DNA of 45,413 nt from Sphingomonas sp. Its GTDB lineage: Bacteria; Pseudomonadota; Alphaproteobacteria; Sphingomonadales; Sphingomonadaceae. This document shows, piece after piece, positions 14,606 through 24,037 of this stretch. Position numbers and translations under genes: made by a program. The DNA lies in contig NZ_JANYGG010000080.1 of NCBI RefSeq assembly GCF_025362505.1, positions 1 through 45,413 of the forward strand, in the 5' to 3' direction. Each line of letters opens with the position of its first letter. The stretch's first letter is position 1. The notes beneath the pieces are model-generated. The model had not been told where the DNA came from, searched no databases, and saw only the letters and a program-made list of their open reading frames with translations.

Positions 14606-15565
14606 ATGTCCTTGCGCGTCGCCGTCCAGATGGATCCACTCGAATCAATCGGCATCGCCGGCGATTCGAGCTTTGCCCTGATGATCGCGGCGCAATCACG
14701 CGGGCACCGGCTGTTTCATTATCTCGCCGAAGATCTGGGCTATGAGGACGGTCGCGTTCGCGCGAACGCCCGACCGGTAAAGGTACGGCAGGTCGAGGGA
14801 GATCACTTCGCCGCCGGGGACCCGGTCACGCTCGACCTCGCCGACGACGTCGACGTCATCCTGATGCGCCAGGACCCGCCGTTCGACATCGGCTATATCA
14901 CCGCGACCTATCTGCTCGAGCGGATCGCGAGCGAGACGCTGGTCGTCAACGACCCCCGTTCGGTCCGCGACGCGCCCGAGAAACTGTTCGTGCTCAATTT
15001 CGCGCGCTTCATGCCGCCGACGCTCGTCACCCGCTCGCTTGTCGAACTGCGCACGTTCCACGCGAAGCATGGCGAGATCGTGATGAAGCCGCTCCACGGC
15101 AACGCCGGCGCAGCGGTGTTCCGGATCGGCCGCGACGGGAGCAACCTCGCCGCGCTGGCCGAGCTGTTCGGCGCGGTATGGCGCGAACCCTATATCGCCC
15201 AGGCCTTCCTCCCCGCCGTGGCCGATGGCGACAAGCGCATCGTGCTGGTCGATGGCGAGGTTGCGGGCGCGATCAACCGCCGTCCGGGCAAGGGCGAAAT
15301 CCGCTCAAACCTTGCCGCCGGAGGGACCGCCGAGGTGACCGACCTGACGACACGCGAACGCGAAATCTGCGCCGCGCTCGGTCCCGAGCTCAAGCGCCGC
15401 GGGCTGATCTTCGTCGGTATCGACGTGATCGGCGGCCACCTAACCGAGATCAACGTCACCTCGCCAACCGGGATCGTGTCGATCGACAAGTTCAACGGCA
15501 GCGACACGCCCGCCATGATCTGGAATGCGATCGAGGCCCGGTTGTCGGCGCCACGAGCGATCTGA
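14606..15565 (+). CDS. gshB: Glutathione synthetase
   Basis: An ATP-grasp ligase joining gamma-glutamylcysteine and glycine. The 319-aa product shows the GshB N-terminal pattern (VAVQMDPLESIGIAGDSSFAL), RQDPPFDIGYITATYLLE, KPLHGNAGAAVFRI and GAINRRPGKGEIRSNLA (ATP and substrate binding). The C-terminal VGIDVIGGHLTEINVTSPTG motif completes the site. The start ATG 14606 was chosen because it begins the conserved N-terminus. It sits between rsmI and a DedA gene, same strand. Confidence 0.97.
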   Translation: MSLRVAVQMDPLESIGIAGDSSFALMIAAQSRGHRLFHYLAEDLGYEDGRVRANARPVKVRQVEGDHFAAGDPVTLDLADDVDVILMRQDPPFDIGYITATYLLERIASETLVVNDPRSVRDAPEKLFVLNFARFMPPTLVTRSLVELRTFHAKHGEIVMKPLHGNAGAAVFRIGRDGSNLAALAELFGAVWREPYIAQAFLPAVADGDKRIVLVDGEVAGAINRRPGKGEIRSNLAAGGTAEVTDLTTREREICAALGPELKRRGLIFVGIDVIGGHLTEINVTSPTGIVSIDKFNGSDTPAMIWNAIEARLSAPRAI

Positions 15566-15570
15566 TCACC

Positions 15571-16200
15571 ATGTCCGACTGGGTCATCCGCGTGATCGAG
15601 CAGGCCGGCATTCTCGGCGTCGGTTTCCTAATGTTCCTCGAGACGATTTTTCCGCCGATCCCGTCCGAAGTGATCATGCCGATTGCGGGCGTCGCCGCCG
15701 CGCGAGGCAAGTTGGTGCTGTGGCAGGTGATCGCGAGCGGCACCACCGGCGCGATGCTCGGCAATATCTTCTGGTATCTCGCCGCGCGCGCGCTCGGCAT
15801 TCAGCGGCTTCATCCGATCATCGACCGCTGGGGCCAGTGGCTGACGATCAGCTGGCCCGAAGTCGAGCGCAGCCAGCGCTGGTTCGGGATCCACGGCCCA
15901 CTGTTCGTCCTGATCGGGCGGGTTATCCCGACCATCCGCAGCCTGGTGTCGATCCCGGCCGGGCTGCTGGCGATGCGGTTTCGCAATTTCATCGTCGCCT
16001 CGACCATCGGCACCGCGCTGTGGACCGCGTTCCTGGCCGGCGCGGGGTACAAGCTTGGCCAACACTATCACGACATCGATCAGGTCATCGCACCGCTGTC
16101 GAGCGCGGTGATCATCGCGCTGATCAGCATCTATGCGTGGCGGTTGTGGGATCACCGCCGATCGAAGAGGGCCAAAAGCGCCGCCGATATGGACGAATAA
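15571..16200 (+). CDS. DedA-family membrane protein (SNARE-associated type)
   Basis: A 209-aa inner-membrane protein of the DedA family, which contains half-type lipid transporters/flippases needed for envelope homeostasis. Family features are the re-entrant segment FLETIFPPIPSEVIMPIAG (residues ~22-40), GTTGAMLGNIFWYLAAR, and RVIPTIRSLVSIPAGLLAM near residue 115-133, followed by TM helices. It begins 5 bp after the gshB stop, so is probably cotranscribed. The C-terminal tail is basic and then acidic. Confidence 0.9.
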   Translation: MSDWVIRVIEQAGILGVGFLMFLETIFPPIPSEVIMPIAGVAAARGKLVLWQVIASGTTGAMLGNIFWYLAARALGIQRLHPIIDRWGQWLTISWPEVERSQRWFGIHGPLFVLIGRVIPTIRSLVSIPAGLLAMRFRNFIVASTIGTALWTAFLAGAGYKLGQHYHDIDQVIAPLSSAVIIALISIYAWRLWDHRRSKRAKSAADMDE

Positions 16201-16359
16201 GAGCTTTCTTTCGAGCCACATCGAAACCGACCGCATCATCCAATACGGTTATTTATAAGTCGCTTAATGCTCTGTCCCGCATCGCTTGCTCGCCGTCGCA
16301 GCGGGTTGCTCATGCCCACTGGTCGCCAGCTGCGGCGGCATCCCCCTCCTCCGACCAGG

Positions 16360-16731
16360 CTAATCACGCCACAGGTTGACGAGGTGCCGCGGCCACTTGC
16401 CCGGCACGATGAAGATCGCGTCGACCCGCATGTCGTCGCCGGGCCGGCGATAGCGGTGGAACAGCGTCTCGGCCGCGGCGAACACACGCCGCAGCCGATA
16501 GGGATCGAGCGCGAGGTCGGCGGCAAAGTCGGTCGATCGCGCCTTGACCTCGACGAACGCGATCATTCGGCTCCGCCGCGCGACGATGTCGATTTCGCCG
16601 ACGCGTACCCGTGCGCGCATCGCGAGGATCGACCACCCATGAAAGCGCAGCCACCACGCCGCGATCGTCTCGGCCCGTCGTCCGGCGCGCTCGGCGGCGG
16701 CGCGATCGCGAACGGGCCTTGGCGCCGTCAA
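16360..16731 (-). CDS. yraN: YraN/UPF0102 family endonuclease-like protein
   Basis: A 123-aa UPF0102 protein with a Holliday-junction-resolvase-like (PD-(D/E)XK) fold. The core is visible: RRAETIAAWWLRFHGW, VRVGEIDIVARR (the E-I-D) and FVEVKAR (E-V-K) at residues ~43-66. Its biological role is not settled. The start TTG 16731 overlaps the stop of the recombinase gene upstream by 4 bp (TTGA), so it is likely translated from the same message. Normally it sits next to rsmI; here it follows xerC. Confidence 0.88.
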   Translation of the reverse strand: MTAPRPVRDRAAAERAGRRAETIAAWWLRFHGWSILAMRARVRVGEIDIVARRSRMIAFVEVKARSTDFAADLALDPYRLRRVFAAAETLFHRYRRPGDDMRVDAIFIVPGKWPRHLVNLWRD

Positions 16732-17666
16732 GCGCGCGGATGCGCGTGGCGGTAGACGTCAAGCAGATGGGCCGCGTCGACCGCGGTATAGATCTGGGTC
16801 GATGACAGGCTCGCGTGGCCAAGCAGTTCCTGAAGCGAACGAAGGTCTGCGCCGCGTGCGAGCAGATGGGTGGCAAAACTATGGCGCAGGGCATGCGGGG
16901 TGACGCTGTCGGCGAGCCCCAGCCGGGTTCGTGCCGCCCGCACCGCCCGCCGCACGAGGTCGGAGTTGAGCGGCCCACCGCGCACCCCGACGAACAACGG
17001 CTGATGCGCCGCGAACGGCCACGGACAGGCCGTCACATAGGCTTCGATCGCCTCGCGCACCGCTGGCAGTACCGGCACGACGCGAGTCTTGCCGCGCTTG
17101 CCGGTGACGCGGATCACCGGTCCAAGCGGTAGCGCGCTCGCGGTCAGCGACAGCGCCTCGGACACGCGCAACCCCGAGCCGTAGAGCAGCAACAGGATCG
17201 CCAGGTCGCGCTGCCCGACCCACGGCTCGCTGGCGCCATCGGCGGCGTCCTGCGCAAGGCCCATCGCGTCCGCCGGGCTCGCCGGGCGCGGGAGGGTGCG
17301 CGGGCGACGCGGAGCTCTGGTCCGTGGCAATTGAGGCTGCATCCCCTGCTCCTCGGCGGCGAATTTGAGGAACCCGCGCACCGCTGACATTTCGCGCGCC
17401 GCCGAAGCCGCGCCGAGCCCGCTCGCCCGACGATCGGCGAGGAACGCGCGCAAGTCCGCCGACGACAGTTTCAGCATCGCGAACCGGCCGATCTCCTCGC
17501 CGCGATGACGCCCGAGAAACTCGATGAAGCGGTGGGCGGTGGCAACATAGGCGCGCACGGTATGCACCGATCGGCGCCGGTCATGCGCAAGGTGTCCGCC
17601 CCACCGCGCCGCGAGCGCGCGGGCGGGATGCGCTTCCCCCAAATCGCTGCCTAGTCGATCAGCCAC
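16728..17666 (-). CDS. xerC: XerC-like tyrosine recombinase
   Basis: A site-specific recombinase of the type resolving chromosome dimers at dif. With the GTG start at 17666 it is 312 aa, the usual size. The N-terminal SAM-like domain is at residues ~15-105. The catalytic set is complete: Arg167 in GSGLRVSEAL, Lys193 region in TGKRGKTR, His258/Arg261 in HALRHSFATHLL, His284 in LGHASLSS and Tyr293 in TQIYTAV. It overlaps the DUF484 gene by 16 bp and yraN by 4 bp, forming a compact operon. An ATG far upstream would add out-of-family residues and was rejected. Confidence 0.92.
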   Translation of the reverse strand: MADRLGSDLGEAHPARALAARWGGHLAHDRRRSVHTVRAYVATAHRFIEFLGRHRGEEIGRFAMLKLSSADLRAFLADRRASGLGAASAAREMSAVRGFLKFAAEEQGMQPQLPRTRAPRRPRTLPRPASPADAMGLAQDAADGASEPWVGQRDLAILLLLYGSGLRVSEALSLTASALPLGPVIRVTGKRGKTRVVPVLPAVREAIEAYVTACPWPFAAHQPLFVGVRGGPLNSDLVRRAVRAARTRLGLADSVTPHALRHSFATHLLARGADLRSLQELLGHASLSSTQIYTAVDAAHLLDVYRHAHPRA

Positions 17667-18211
17667 CGTCGCATGATAGACCCGATGCTTCGCCCGAGGA
17701 ACAGCATCAATTCCGAACCGTGGCGGCCATCGAGCTTCTGGCTGCTGCGCTGGCCGAGCACCAACAGCCCGCTCGGCAAGGGCGCATCGGCGTCGATCCG
17801 AATGAGCGCCTCGGAACGGATCAGGGTGAGCGCCGGGCCAAACAGCGGATGGCCGCGCTCGACGTTGCGCATCGTCACCCCGTTGCTCACCTGCATCGCC
17901 CGCGCGACCATCTGCGGCGCGACAAATTGCACCCCGTTGACGTCGGCACGGAATCCCTTGTTCCCGACGATCAGCGCCAGCGCGACCGCATCGAGGCCAA
18001 GGATCAACGGCCATTCCTGCGTGATGACATGGAGCAGCGCGTCGAACCCGTCAGCGTCCATCGCCGCCAGCACCGCTTCATGGATCGAGGCGGTGGCACC
18101 CGAATGGCCGCGGGCGAAGGCGATAAGGTCCTGATTGGCCTCTTCGGCCGCGCCGAGCCGCTGGCGCAACTGCGCCACCGCGCGTTCCTCGAATGGAATA
18201 ACCCTTCCCAT
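17651..18211 (-). CDS. DUF484 family protein (GAF-like)
   Basis: A 186-aa protein of the DUF484 family, which has a GAF-like fold and very often precedes xerC. The start ATG 18211 gives MGRVIPFEERAVAQLRQRL; a longer frame upstream runs into intergenic sequence. The segment with ILGLDAVALALI and the C-terminal GSELMLFLGRSIGSIMRRW are the clearest parts. Its molecular function is unknown. It sits between the transaldolase gene and xerC, the common gene order in sphingomonads. Confidence 0.88.
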   Translation of the reverse strand: MGRVIPFEERAVAQLRQRLGAAEEANQDLIAFARGHSGATASIHEAVLAAMDADGFDALLHVITQEWPLILGLDAVALALIVGNKGFRADVNGVQFVAPQMVARAMQVSNGVTMRNVERGHPLFGPALTLIRSEALIRIDADAPLPSGLLVLGQRSSQKLDGRHGSELMLFLGRSIGSIMRRWLID

Positions 18212-18285
18212 GCGATGAAGCCTAGGCCGGAACGGGTTAATATCCAGTGGCTGCGATGAAACCGAATTTCGGTTGTGCGAGAGCT

Positions 18286-18939
18286 TTAACCGATCGCCTG
18301 GCCGGTCGCTTCCCAATCCTTGAGGAACGCCGCGATACCATTGTCGGTCTGCGGATGGTTGAACAGCTGCATCAGGATCTTGGTCGGCGCGGTGGCGACG
18401 TCGGCGCCGATCTTGGCGGCTTCGACAATGTGCATCGGGTGGCGCACGCTGGCGACCAGGATCTCGGTCGGGAAGTTGTAATTGTCATAAATCATGCGGA
18501 TGTCGGCGATGAGGTCCATGCCGTTGAAGCCAACATCGTCGAGCCGGCCGACGAACGGCGAGATGAAGCTCGCTCCGGCCTTCGCCGCGATCAGCGCCTG
18601 CGCCGCGGAGAAGCACAGCGTCACATTGACCATCGTGCCGTCGCTGGTCAGCGCCTTGCACGTCTTGAGCCCGTCGACCGTCAGCGGCACCTTGATCGCG
18701 ATATTGTCAGCGATCTTTCGCAGCACTTCGGCCTCGCGCATCATCCCGTCATGATCGAGCGCGACGACCTCGGCCGAGATCGGGCCGGTGGTGATCGTTG
18801 CGATCTCGCGCACCGTCTCGATAAAGTCGCGCCCGGCCTTCTTGATCAGCGAGGGGTTGGTCGTCACCCCGTCGAGCAGGCCGGTTTCGGCAAGCTCGCG
18901 GATTTCGGAAATGACGGCAGTGTCAGCAAAGAATTTCAT
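18286..18939 (-). CDS. fsa: Fructose-6-phosphate aldolase / transaldolase-like protein
   Basis: A 217-aa class I aldolase of the small transaldolase (TalC/FSA) group, acting in sugar-phosphate carbon rearrangement. [20 protein letters not shown] begins the protein, then [12 protein letters not shown] (residues ~22-33). KVPLT carries the Schiff-base lysine region (Lys ~85), and [13 protein letters not shown] follows. Its length is the short FSA type rather than the 310-aa TalB type. Start ATG 18939. Whether it is aldolase or transaldolase cannot be decided from the sequence. Confidence 0.92.
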   Translation of the reverse strand: MKFFADTAVISEIRELAETGLLDGVTTNPSLIKKAGRDFIETVREIATITTGPISAEVVALDHDGMMREAEVLRKIADNIAIKVPLTVDGLKTCKALTSDGTMVNVTLCFSAAQALIAAKAGASFISPFVGRLDDVGFNGMDLIADIRMIYDNYNFPTEILVASVRHPMHIVEAAKIGADVATAPTKILMQLFNHPQTDNGIAAFLKDWEATGQAIG

Positions 18940-19019
18940 GACTGGCCCCTTGGCGCGCGAGAGTTGCATCGCGATAGCGGGGCCGACGGCGAACGTCATC
19001 CGATTCGAAGGTACCAACG

Positions 19020-19781
19020 ATGAGCGAGCATGTGCGGATCGAGCGCGACGGCGCGGTGTTGGCGATCACGCTCGCCCGCCCCGAGCGGCGCAACGCGATC
19101 ACCGTCGCGATGTACGCTGCGCTGGCCGACGCGATCGAGGGGGCGTCAAGCGATCCCGAGCTTCGGCTGATCACGATCCGCGGCGAAGGGGTCGACTTCA
19201 CCGCCGGCAACGATCTCGCCGACTTCCTCTCCAGTGACCCGGCGCGGGCGAGCGATGACGACATTGCCGTGTGGCGCCTGCTGCGCGCGCTGGCAGCGAA
19301 CGAGGTCCCGATCGTCGCGGCGGTCCACGGCAATGCGATCGGCATTGGCACGACGATCCTGTTCCACTGCGACCTGGTGATCGCCGAGGAAGGCTGCCGC
19401 TTCCTGATGCCGTTCGTCGATTTGGGGCTAGTGCCGGAAGCGGCGAGTTCGCTGCTGCTCCCGCGCCTGGCGGGTCGTCGCGCGGCTGCGAGGCACCTTT
19501 TGCTGGGCGAACCCTTCGGGGCCCGCGAAGCGATGCAATTAGGCCTGGCGAGCCACGTAACCGCGAAAGGCGAATTGAGCGCGGCTTACGACCGACTGGT
19601 CGCGGCGCTCCTGGCGAAACCGGCCAAGGCCATGCGCCTGACCCAGAAGCTCCTGCGCGCCGCCGACCGTGACGAGGTGGTCGAGCGGATGGGGGTGGAG
19701 AACGGCCATTTCTCCGAGCGGCTGGGTTCGGACGAAGTAAAGCAGGCGATCGCCACCTTCTTCGCCAAGCGCGCCGGCTAG
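19020..19781 (+). CDS. Enoyl-CoA hydratase/isomerase (crotonase) family protein
   Basis: A 253-aa crotonase acting on a CoA thioester. The two oxyanion-hole segments are present: [11 protein letters not shown] (residues ~59-69) and [12 protein letters not shown] (~103-114). The active-site acid is probably Glu140 in [15 protein letters not shown]. That VPEAASS form is more like enoyl-CoA isomerases than classic hydratases, which carry two catalytic Glu residues. The start ATG 19020 is 80 bp from the divergent transaldolase gene. The substrate is unknown. Confidence 0.88.
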   Translation: MSEHVRIERDGAVLAITLARPERRNAITVAMYAALADAIEGASSDPELRLITIRGEGVDFTAGNDLADFLSSDPARASDDDIAVWRLLRALAANEVPIVAAVHGNAIGIGTTILFHCDLVIAEEGCRFLMPFVDLGLVPEAASSLLLPRLAGRRAAARHLLLGEPFGAREAMQLGLASHVTAKGELSAAYDRLVAALLAKPAKAMRLTQKLLRAADRDEVVERMGVENGHFSERLGSDEVKQAIATFFAKRAG

Positions 19782-20167
19782 AAGCTCAAATACACCCGTT
19801 TGCTGCGCACCAACGTGATGTCCGGCGCGGTGAAGAACAGGTAATTGGGGGTGACAGTGTAGGTCACCGATAAATCCTTGTACGACTTGCCGGTCGGGTC
19901 TGCGACGGGGTCAGCGACCGTGAACTTACCAACATAGGCCCCGAACAACTTGTTATTGATCTGCGTCTTGATCGCAGTATCGGTTGGCGTCGGGTAGATG
20001 GTCGCCAGCCGCGCGCCTTCGCCCAGTGCATGCTGCATCCCCGCGCTTGCCGCCATGATCATCCCGACCTGAAAAATGCCGTAAATGAACAGCAGCAGGA
20101 TCGGCAGCGCGAACGCCATCTCGATCGTCGCGAGCCCGCGCTCGTCGCGTTTGATCTTGAGGATCAT
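19778..20167 (-). CDS. TadE-like pseudopilin protein (129 aa)
   Basis: A minor pseudopilin-like protein of the Flp/Tad system. After a basic start (ILKIKRDERGLATIEMAFALPILLLFIYGIFQ) it has the TadE signature: a single N-terminal hydrophobic helix with Glu following GLATIE. The rest is periplasmic. The start at 20167 overlaps the upstream TadE-like gene by 4 bp and its 3' end overlaps the convergent crotonase gene by 4 bp. No other tad genes (ATPase, secretin, Flp pilin) are in the window. Confidence 0.88.
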   Translation of the reverse strand: MILKIKRDERGLATIEMAFALPILLLFIYGIFQVGMIMAASAGMQHALGEGARLATIYPTPTDTAIKTQINNKLFGAYVGKFTVADPVADPTGKSYKDLSVTYTVTPNYLFFTAPDITLVRSKRVYLSF

Positions 20168-20640
20168 TGGGTGCGCACCGATGTCTTGCCGGTCACCGTA
20201 TAGGTGCCGTCGGAACTCGCCCCGGCGAACCTCATCGCGAACATCGGCGTATACACCTTGCTAATCGAAACTGACATATAACGACGGGCAATCAACGCGC
20301 TGCTGCACACAGAAGTATAACTGGCCTGTCGCGCGCCATCGCATTCAAGCCAGAAATCAACAGTTACCTGATTGGTCGGCACAACGGCTATATTCGCCGC
20401 TTCGACCTGAAGCGCGGTGGCAATGGTCGCATCGCCTGATTTCGCCTGGCCATTCATCACCTTCTCGATCGCGGTTTGCGAGGCTTGCTCGAGTTGGAGC
20501 TTGGTCGAAAAGCCACGCCCGAGATCGACCATGCCGACCAGAAACAACGCCATGATCGGCGCCGAGATCGCGAGTTCGATGATTACCGCGCCGCGCGCAT
20601 CGCGCGCCAGCCGGCGAAGGTTGCGACGAACCATCATCAT
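20164..20640 (-). CDS. TadE/TadG-like protein (158 aa)
   Basis: A second TadE-type protein: basic N-terminus, then RGAVIIELAISAPIMALFLVGMVDLG, the conserved Gly-Ala-x-x-x-Glu plus a TM helix at residues ~17-42. A globular periplasmic part with two cysteines (LECDGA, SVCSSA) follows. The middle gene of three joined by 4-bp overlaps, so stoichiometric expression is likely. A role in pilus assembly is inferred from the family. Confidence 0.87.
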   Translation of the reverse strand: MMMVRRNLRRLARDARGAVIIELAISAPIMALFLVGMVDLGRGFSTKLQLEQASQTAIEKVMNGQAKSGDATIATALQVEAANIAVVPTNQVTVDFWLECDGARQASYTSVCSSALIARRYMSVSISKVYTPMFAMRFAGASSDGTYTVTGKTSVRTQ

Positions 20641-21863
20641 GCCACCAGCCGGACGTGCCGTCCCTTGAACTTGTCGGGATCGGGATAGGTCGGGCAGTTA
20701 TTCTTGATCTGCGAATTGCCCAAGAAGGAGACCTGCCGCGCAACCAGCTCGATGCACTGGTAGGTAACGCCCGACGTCCCGGTGAACTCGACGTTCTGGC
20801 TCGGGAAATAGACCGCGCCCTGGAAGGTCGAGGAGCTGTTGCCGTTGATCTTGTTGGTCGTTCCGCTGGTCGCGCCCCGGTTCTGATAAAACATCAGGCC
20901 AGCATAGGTGCCGGTCAGCGGGGCCTTGAGATTGAGCTGTGCGCCGCCGTTGACGGTGATCATGCCGGTCTGCGACGGCGAGTTGTTGGTCAAGATGATC
21001 GTGCAGGCATTGCAGTCGATCTTGGCCTGAGAGTTGATGTTGATGTCGCCCGTGATGACGTACGTGCCATCGCCGAGGTGCATGGTGCCCTGAACAGTCA
21101 TGCTCTTGTAGCAACCCGCCGTAACCGTCGTGTTGTCGCTGGGCTTATCGTTTATTGTGTTATTGCACGGCGACGGGATCGTCGGGGCAGGCACCGACGC
21201 GAACGGATCGGGCTGCGGGATGGTGAACGGCAACAGGGTTGTGCCCGTCGCCCAATTGTCGGTCTTGTCGAGCCCACCGACAGCCGCCACTGGGCTCGCC
21301 TTGACAAGCGAGCTGCCGAACGCGACCGCCGCATCCATCGAAATCGAATTGGTGATCATGCCGCAGCCGAGATCGACGTTGGCGTTACCGCCAGCGGTGA
21401 TGCCGGTGGTGTTCGTGCTTTCCAGGCTGACCACGCAATAATCGCCGGTCTGGACGGCCGCAGCGGTCGCGTTGGCGGTGATGATCGGGGTGGTCGACAT
21501 GAACATTGAACTGAAGCTCAGCGTCTTTTGCACCTGAAGCTGCACCGCGACTGGGTTCGTCCAGTCATTGGCGGCGGCCGGAAAGGTGATCACCGGGGCG
21601 GTGAGCAGCGTAATCCCGGTCTGGTTGTTCTTGGTGGTGTCGTTCGTCACTTGGGTCGTGACGTCCTGTCCCGCCATCTTGGCATAGACGCCCGCGACGG
21701 CCGCGGAATCCGCCGCGCGCTGGAGCTGGCGCTTCCACAGCGTCCACTGAATCGTGTCGCTGGCGAGACCCGCCGCGCCGACGATCATCGGCATCGCGCC
21801 GGCCACCATCAGCAGCGCGTTGCCCCGCTTGTCGCCCAGGATTTTTCGCAGGAACTTCAGCAT
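20637..21863 (-). CDS. TadG-like protein with Flp-pilus-type N-terminus (408 aa)
   Basis: The largest product of the tad-like trio. The N-terminal segment DKRGNALLMVAGAMPMIVGAAGLASDTIQW is the TadG/DUF2134 membrane anchor, followed by QLQRAADSAAVAG, a typical helix. The long C-terminal region is rich in Thr, Asn, Gly and Ser with repeated beta-type stretches (GDGTYVITGDININSQAKID). It resembles beta-helical right-handed repeats and is probably outside the inner membrane. First in the operon; ATG 21863. Confidence 0.88.
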   Translation of the reverse strand: MLKFLRKILGDKRGNALLMVAGAMPMIVGAAGLASDTIQWTLWKRQLQRAADSAAVAGVYAKMAGQDVTTQVTNDTTKNNQTGITLLTAPVITFPAAANDWTNPVAVQLQVQKTLSFSSMFMSTTPIITANATAAAVQTGDYCVVSLESTNTTGITAGGNANVDLGCGMITNSISMDAAVAFGSSLVKASPVAAVGGLDKTDNWATGTTLLPFTIPQPDPFASVPAPTIPSPCNNTINDKPSDNTTVTAGCYKSMTVQGTMHLGDGTYVITGDININSQAKIDCNACTIILTNNSPSQTGMITVNGGAQLNLKAPLTGTYAGLMFYQNRGATSGTTNKINGNSSSTFQGAVYFPSQNVEFTGTSGVTYQCIELVARQVSFLGNSQIKNNCPTYPDPDKFKGRHVRLVA

Positions 21864-22077
21864 AAACTTTCCCCGGCGTCGGTTCGCCCTTGGCAGGCAA
21901 TAGCCAAGACAAGGTATGCGAAGCGTTCAGGTGAGTGGTTAAGACGCTGCTGACCATTGTTGAGGCTTCCCCTTGCGGGACAGCGTCTTACACCTATAAT
22001 ACAGCGAGAAGCGCTTGCGGTGGCGCGGTGGGCCGTCCACCCTTGCCGGCAAACGACGACGAACTGAAGGAAGAACG

Positions 22078-23289
22078 ATGGCCAGCGAACCGACTGCGAC
22101 GGCGACCGCCACCAAGCTCAAGCTCGACCCGCCCGCGGCGTTGCAGCCGCTGGCGATGCAGGAAGCATCGGGGCTCGTTCCGCTCAAGAGCGAGGAGACG
22201 AGCGAGCTCGACAGCAAGGTCGCGACCTATGTCGCCGAACTCGCCGCGCTCGACAGCAACAGTCCCGAGTTCGGCAAGAAGGTCGACCAATTGACGTCGA
22301 TGGGTCGCAAGGAAATCGCCGACGCGGCGGGCGCCTCGAACCGTTTCCTCGATCGGCCGGTGAAGGCAATCGACAGCGATACCGGGATCGGCTCGGACCT
22401 CACCGAACTACGCCGCACGGTCGAAGCACTCGACCCCAAGGCGAACGGCAAGATGATGACCGGGCGCAAGTTCCTCGGCATCATTCCGTTCGGCAACCGC
22501 ATCAACAATTACTTCGACAAGTATCGCAGCTCGCAAACCCACATCAGCGCGATCCTCGCCCGCCTCGGTAACGGCAAGGACGAGCTGCTGATGGACAATG
22601 CCGCGATCGACACCGAGCGCGCGTCGTTGTGGAAGACGATGCATCGGCTCGAGCAGATGATCCACATCTCCAAAAGTCTCGACAAGCAGCTTGAGGACAA
22701 AGCTGACGAACTGGACGCAACCGAACCGGCCAAGGCCAAGGCGATCAGGGAGACGGCGCTGTTCTATACGCGCCAGCGGACGACCGATCTGCTGACCCAG
22801 ATGGCGGTGAGCGTGCAGGGCTACCTTGCGCTCGACCTCGTCAAAAAGAATAATGTCGAGCTTGTCAAAGGGGTTGACCGCGCATCGACGACGACGGTGT
22901 CGGCGCTTCGGACCGCGGTGACGGTCGCGCAGGCGATGACCAACCAGCGGCTGGTGCTCGAGCAGGTAACTGCACTCAACACCACCACGGCCAACATGAT
23001 CGACTCCACGGGTGAACTGCTCCGCACCCAGACTGCCGCGATTCACAGCCAGGCGGCGTCGTCGACCATCCCGCTCGAAACGCTCCAGCGCGCGTTCCAG
23101 AACATCTACGAGACGATGGACCAGATCGACCGGTTCAAGGTCGAGGCGCTGGCTAACATGAAGCAGACCGTCGTCACGCTCGGATCGGAGGTCGAGAAGT
23201 CGAAGGGCTATATCGCCCGCGCCGAGGGAGTGAACCAGGGCCGGCTCGAGAGCAGTTCGTCGCCGCTGACCCCGATCGAGGCGCGTTGA
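22078..23289 (+). CDS. TelA-family (toxic anion resistance) protein
   Basis: A 403-aa, almost wholly alpha-helical cytoplasmic protein of the TelA family, first described in tellurite resistance. Diagnostic parts are the middle segment KFLGIIPFGNRINNYFDKYRSSQTHI (residues ~123-148) and the long C-terminal helices with LRTAVTVAQAMTNQRLVLEQV and TIPLETLQRAFQNIYETMDQID. Start ATG 22078 behind GAAGGAAG. It is followed 4 bp later by a membrane protein gene, its likely partner. Actual tellurite resistance is not implied. Confidence 0.9.
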   Translation: MASEPTATATATKLKLDPPAALQPLAMQEASGLVPLKSEETSELDSKVATYVAELAALDSNSPEFGKKVDQLTSMGRKEIADAAGASNRFLDRPVKAIDSDTGIGSDLTELRRTVEALDPKANGKMMTGRKFLGIIPFGNRINNYFDKYRSSQTHISAILARLGNGKDELLMDNAAIDTERASLWKTMHRLEQMIHISKSLDKQLEDKADELDATEPAKAKAIRETALFYTRQRTTDLLTQMAVSVQGYLALDLVKKNNVELVKGVDRASTTTVSALRTAVTVAQAMTNQRLVLEQVTALNTTTANMIDSTGELLRTQTAAIHSQAASSTIPLETLQRAFQNIYETMDQIDRFKVEALANMKQTVVTLGSEVEKSKGYIARAEGVNQGRLESSSSPLTPIEAR

Positions 23290-23293
23290 GCCG

Positions 23294-24037
23294 ATGAGCA
23301 CCGACAAGGTCGAGCGGGCGATCGCGCGGTTCGATCGCGTCACCCAGTCGCTCGATGCGCGTGATGGAACTTCGAGAGACGCCGCGCGGCGAGAACGCCA
23401 GCGACTCAATGCGGGCTTCGGGCGGACCGCTGGCCGGGTCGGCATCGCGATCGCCGCGGTCGGCATCCTGACCATCTTCGTCGGCCTGTTCATGCCGATC
23501 GGGATGTTCGGCTTCCTCGCCGCGGTGGCGCTGGCGGTAGGCCTCGCCGCGCTGTTGATCGCAATGCCGGTGCGCGACGCGATTGCCCCGCCCAACGTCG
23601 GCGCCGACCTCCCCAACGGGCCGATGGTCGAGCGCTTCGACAGCTATTTGTTCCGCAGCCGCCGCGCACTTCCCGCCCCCGCGCAAACCGAGGTCGACAA
23701 GATCAGCGCGATGCTGCCGCGGTTGAAGGAAACCCTCGCCCGGGTCGAGTCGCTCGATCCTGCGGCACAGGACGCGCGCCGGCTGATGTCGCTCCACCTG
23801 CCCGGCCTGATCGACCGCTACGTCCACGTGCCCGCCGCTTATCGCGACCAGGCCGATGGCGAGGGGGTCAGCCTTGAGCAGCGGCTCGTCGACGGCCTCG
23901 CCGCCGGCCGCGGCAAGCTGGAAGAAGTCGCCGATAATCTGGCGAAATCCGACGTCGCCGCGTTCGAAACCCAAGGACGTTTCATCAAGGCCCGTTACGG
24001 CGAGAGCGACGCGCCGACTGGAACTCCGCCTCAGTAA
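23294..24037 (+). CDS. Membrane protein paired with TelA (247 aa)
   Basis: It has a short charged N-terminus, two adjacent TM helices at residues ~45-95 (IAIAAVGILTIFVGLFMPIG and LAAVALAVGLAALLIAM), and a cytoplasmic helical C-terminus with repeated LPRLKETLARVE- and LVDGLAAGRGKLEEV-type segments. It begins 4 bp after the TelA stop. TelA-family genes in many bacteria are followed by XpaC-like membrane proteins; this layout fits that pattern though similarity is only architectural. Its 3' end overlaps folE by 7 bp tail-to-tail. Confidence 0.75.
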   Translation: MSTDKVERAIARFDRVTQSLDARDGTSRDAARRERQRLNAGFGRTAGRVGIAIAAVGILTIFVGLFMPIGMFGFLAAVALAVGLAALLIAMPVRDAIAPPNVGADLPNGPMVERFDSYLFRSRRALPAPAQTEVDKISAMLPRLKETLARVESLDPAAQDARRLMSLHLPGLIDRYVHVPAAYRDQADGEGVSLEQRLVDGLAAGRGKLEEVADNLAKSDVAAFETQGRFIKARYGESDAPTGTPPQ

